NCBI RefSeq assembly: GCF_000253255.1
Contig: NC_015580.1
Span: 2,431,001-2,495,000, forward strand
Direction: 5' to 3'
DNA: 64,000 bases
Source of the DNA: Novosphingobium sp. PP1Y
GTDB lineage: Bacteria; Pseudomonadota; Alphaproteobacteria; Sphingomonadales; Sphingomonadaceae
Shown here: piece by piece, positions 62,929 to 64,000 of the stretch
How the letters are laid out: each line of letters begins with the position of its first letter
How positions within the stretch are numbered: the stretch's first letter is position 1
The notes under the pieces: model-generated
Seen by the model: only the letters and a program-made list of their open reading frames with translations
Told to the model about the DNA's origin: nothing
The model's database searches: none
Position numbers and translations under genes: made by a program

Positions 62929-63226
62929 GAATACCTCCATTAGTGGCTCCCTCCCTGAGGGGATATGGTTCAAGACGCACTGGCGGCATGAAACTTACAG
63001 TCCGGATCCGGAACCTTGGAAACCAGTTGAACCAGCCCTGGCCGGAGGGGGCCAGACTGGAGGATGCCGAAGAGTTCCATCGTGATGGCATCGTATAGCG
63101 CCTCCGGCAGGGATCTTCTCGGCGCGCTGATTACCGTTGCTCGGGATGACATGGACCAGCTTTCATTGTTGGTGCTGGCGAACGCGGCGCCGGCATTCAC
63201 ACGATTCTTCTCTTCCTTCGACTTCG
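62929..63226. other. 298-bp region with doubtful short frame
   Basis: A minus-strand frame (62970-63200) encodes about 76 residues, starting like a START/SRPBCC fold (RATVISAPRRSLPEALYDAI) but ending quickly without the rest. It may be a remnant of such a gene. No other element is visible. Confidence 0.2.
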
Positions 63227-64000
63227 TCAGTGGCGCACGGCCGCTTCTGCAAGCGCGGCACCGATCATCGCCTTTGCTTCACTCTCGATCTGATCGAGAT
63301 GGTCGAGGCTCCGGAAGCTTTCCGCGTAGATCTTGTAGATATCCTCCGTTCCCGAAGGCCGCGCCGCGAACCAGCCGTTCGCGCTTCGTACGCGCACGCC
63401 GCCCAAGGGAGCGCCGCTCGATGGCGCGGCGCTTTCGATGGCGATCACGGCTTCGCCAGCCAATTGTCCGGCCTCGAAACAGTGCGGCGTCAGCTGCCTG
63501 AGCTGCTCTTTCTCGCGTCTCGTCGCCGGAGCGTCGGTACGCCGGTAGAACGGCTTTCCAATCGTGGTGGTCACCTCGGCGTAGAGCGCAGTGGGATCGC
63601 GGCCCGTCTTCGCCATGATCTCCGCAGCAAGCAGGCCGAGCGCGATTCCATCCTTGTCGGTTGTCCATACCGAGCCGTTCTTGCGCAGCAGGGTCGCTCC
63701 GGCGCTTTCCTCACCCGCAAAGCCGAGCTTGCCTTCGAGCATGGCGTCGACGAACCATCTGAACCCGACCGGCGTTTCGACCAGGGGGCGATCGAGATGC
63801 GCGGCAAGCCGATCGATAAGCGCGCTCGTTACCATCGTTTTTCCGATCCCGGCGTCGCGCGGCCACTGAGGCCGGTTCATGAACAGATAGGCAACGCAAG
63901 CGGCGAGATAGTCGTTCGGAGGCATCAACCCCTGCGAGGCTGTAACAATACCGTGCCGATCGGCATCCGGATCGTTGCCCACGGATATGTCGAATCGGTC
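63227..64000 (-). CDS. pgm: phosphoglucomutase, C-terminal part
   Basis: The frame is open to the right edge of the window, so the N-terminus with its catalytic Ser loop is outside. Visible parts are the metal-binding VGNDPDADRHGIV, the sugar-binding GEESAGATLLRKNGSVW and the C-terminal phosphate-binding ARPSGTEDIYKIYAES. It interconverts glucose-1-phosphate and glucose-6-phosphate, linking glycogen, trehalose or glucan precursors with glycolysis. This fits the cyclic glucan and trehalose genes in the island. About 258 residues are present; full proteins have about 540. Confidence 0.92.
   Translation of the reverse strand, partial: DRFDISVGNDPDADRHGIVTASQGLMPPNDYLAACVAYLFMNRPQWPRDAGIGKTMVTSALIDRLAAHLDRPLVETPVGFRWFVDAMLEGKLGFAGEESAGATLLRKNGSVWTTDKDGIALGLLAAEIMAKTGRDPTALYAEVTTTIGKPFYRRTDAPATRREKEQLRQLTPHCFEAGQLAGEAVIAIESAAPSSGAPLGGVRVRSANGWFAARPSGTEDIYKIYAESFRSLDHLDQIESEAKAMIGAALAEAAVRH

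Noticed and set aside
62970..63200. possible SRPBCC-domain protein
   Set aside because: Only about 20 residues look like the family and the rest does not; listed only as a doubtful region.

Overview
The window is GC-rich DNA from a proteobacterium, most likely an alphaproteobacterium of the sphingomonad type. This is inferred from gene content (cyclic beta-glucan synthase, Fnr-like regulator, DUF3141 and DUF6629 proteins, RIT recombinase trio, IS66/IS110/IS1182/IS256 elements) and from no marker gene. No rRNA, tRNA or CRISPR array was seen. Whether the DNA is plasmid or chromosome cannot be told.

Layout. 1-7.3 kb: end of an IS66 transposase, a putative lipoprotein, a GltD-like oxidoreductase lacking its C-terminus, a plasma-membrane-type H+-ATPase, a frameshifted trehalose-synthase-like glycosyltransferase and a 39-codon remnant of galT. 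7.3-12.4 kb: an Fnr-like regulator, small membrane proteins, an archaeal-type (type II) GAPDH, a NifX-like protein and a slipin. 12.4-19.4 kb: three mobile elements nested inside each other (a RIT recombinase trio inside IS110 inside IS1182), each boundary still readable. 19.6-28 kb: porin, two small cytochromes c, NhaA, a membrane cytochrome pair, an SPW/VKOR membrane protein and an epimerase carrying metal-binding modules. 28.4-30.4 kb: a methyltransferase gene split by IS256. 30.5-41.5 kb: a universal stress protein, a 2,731-residue cyclic glucan synthase and a frameshifted ion channel, bracketed by a 292-bp direct repeat made from the end of an ABC1-kinase gene. 41-51 kb: envelope and lipid genes (ABC1 kinase, Cfa, ECF sigma, PpsA, PlsC, cardiolipin synthase). 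51.6-64 kb: DUF6629, PPK2, an intact methyltransferase paralogue, an EamA transporter, Pta-AckA-DUF3141, a metal P-type ATPase and the C-terminal part of phosphoglucomutase.

Taken together this looks like a stress, energy-limitation and low-oxygen accessory island. It holds ATP or polyphosphate and acetate-level energy handling (AckA, Pta, PPK2, PpsA, type II GAPDH, Pgm), pH and ion homeostasis (H+-ATPase, NhaA, K+ channel), envelope remodelling (Cfa, Cls, PlsC, cyclic glucan), universal stress and Fnr-type regulation. Several promoters in the left half carry palindromes close to the FNR/FixK box 70-85 bp before the start codon, which suggests a shared regulator. Many genes are broken (frameshifts, truncations, insertions), so the island is being eroded by mobile DNA.
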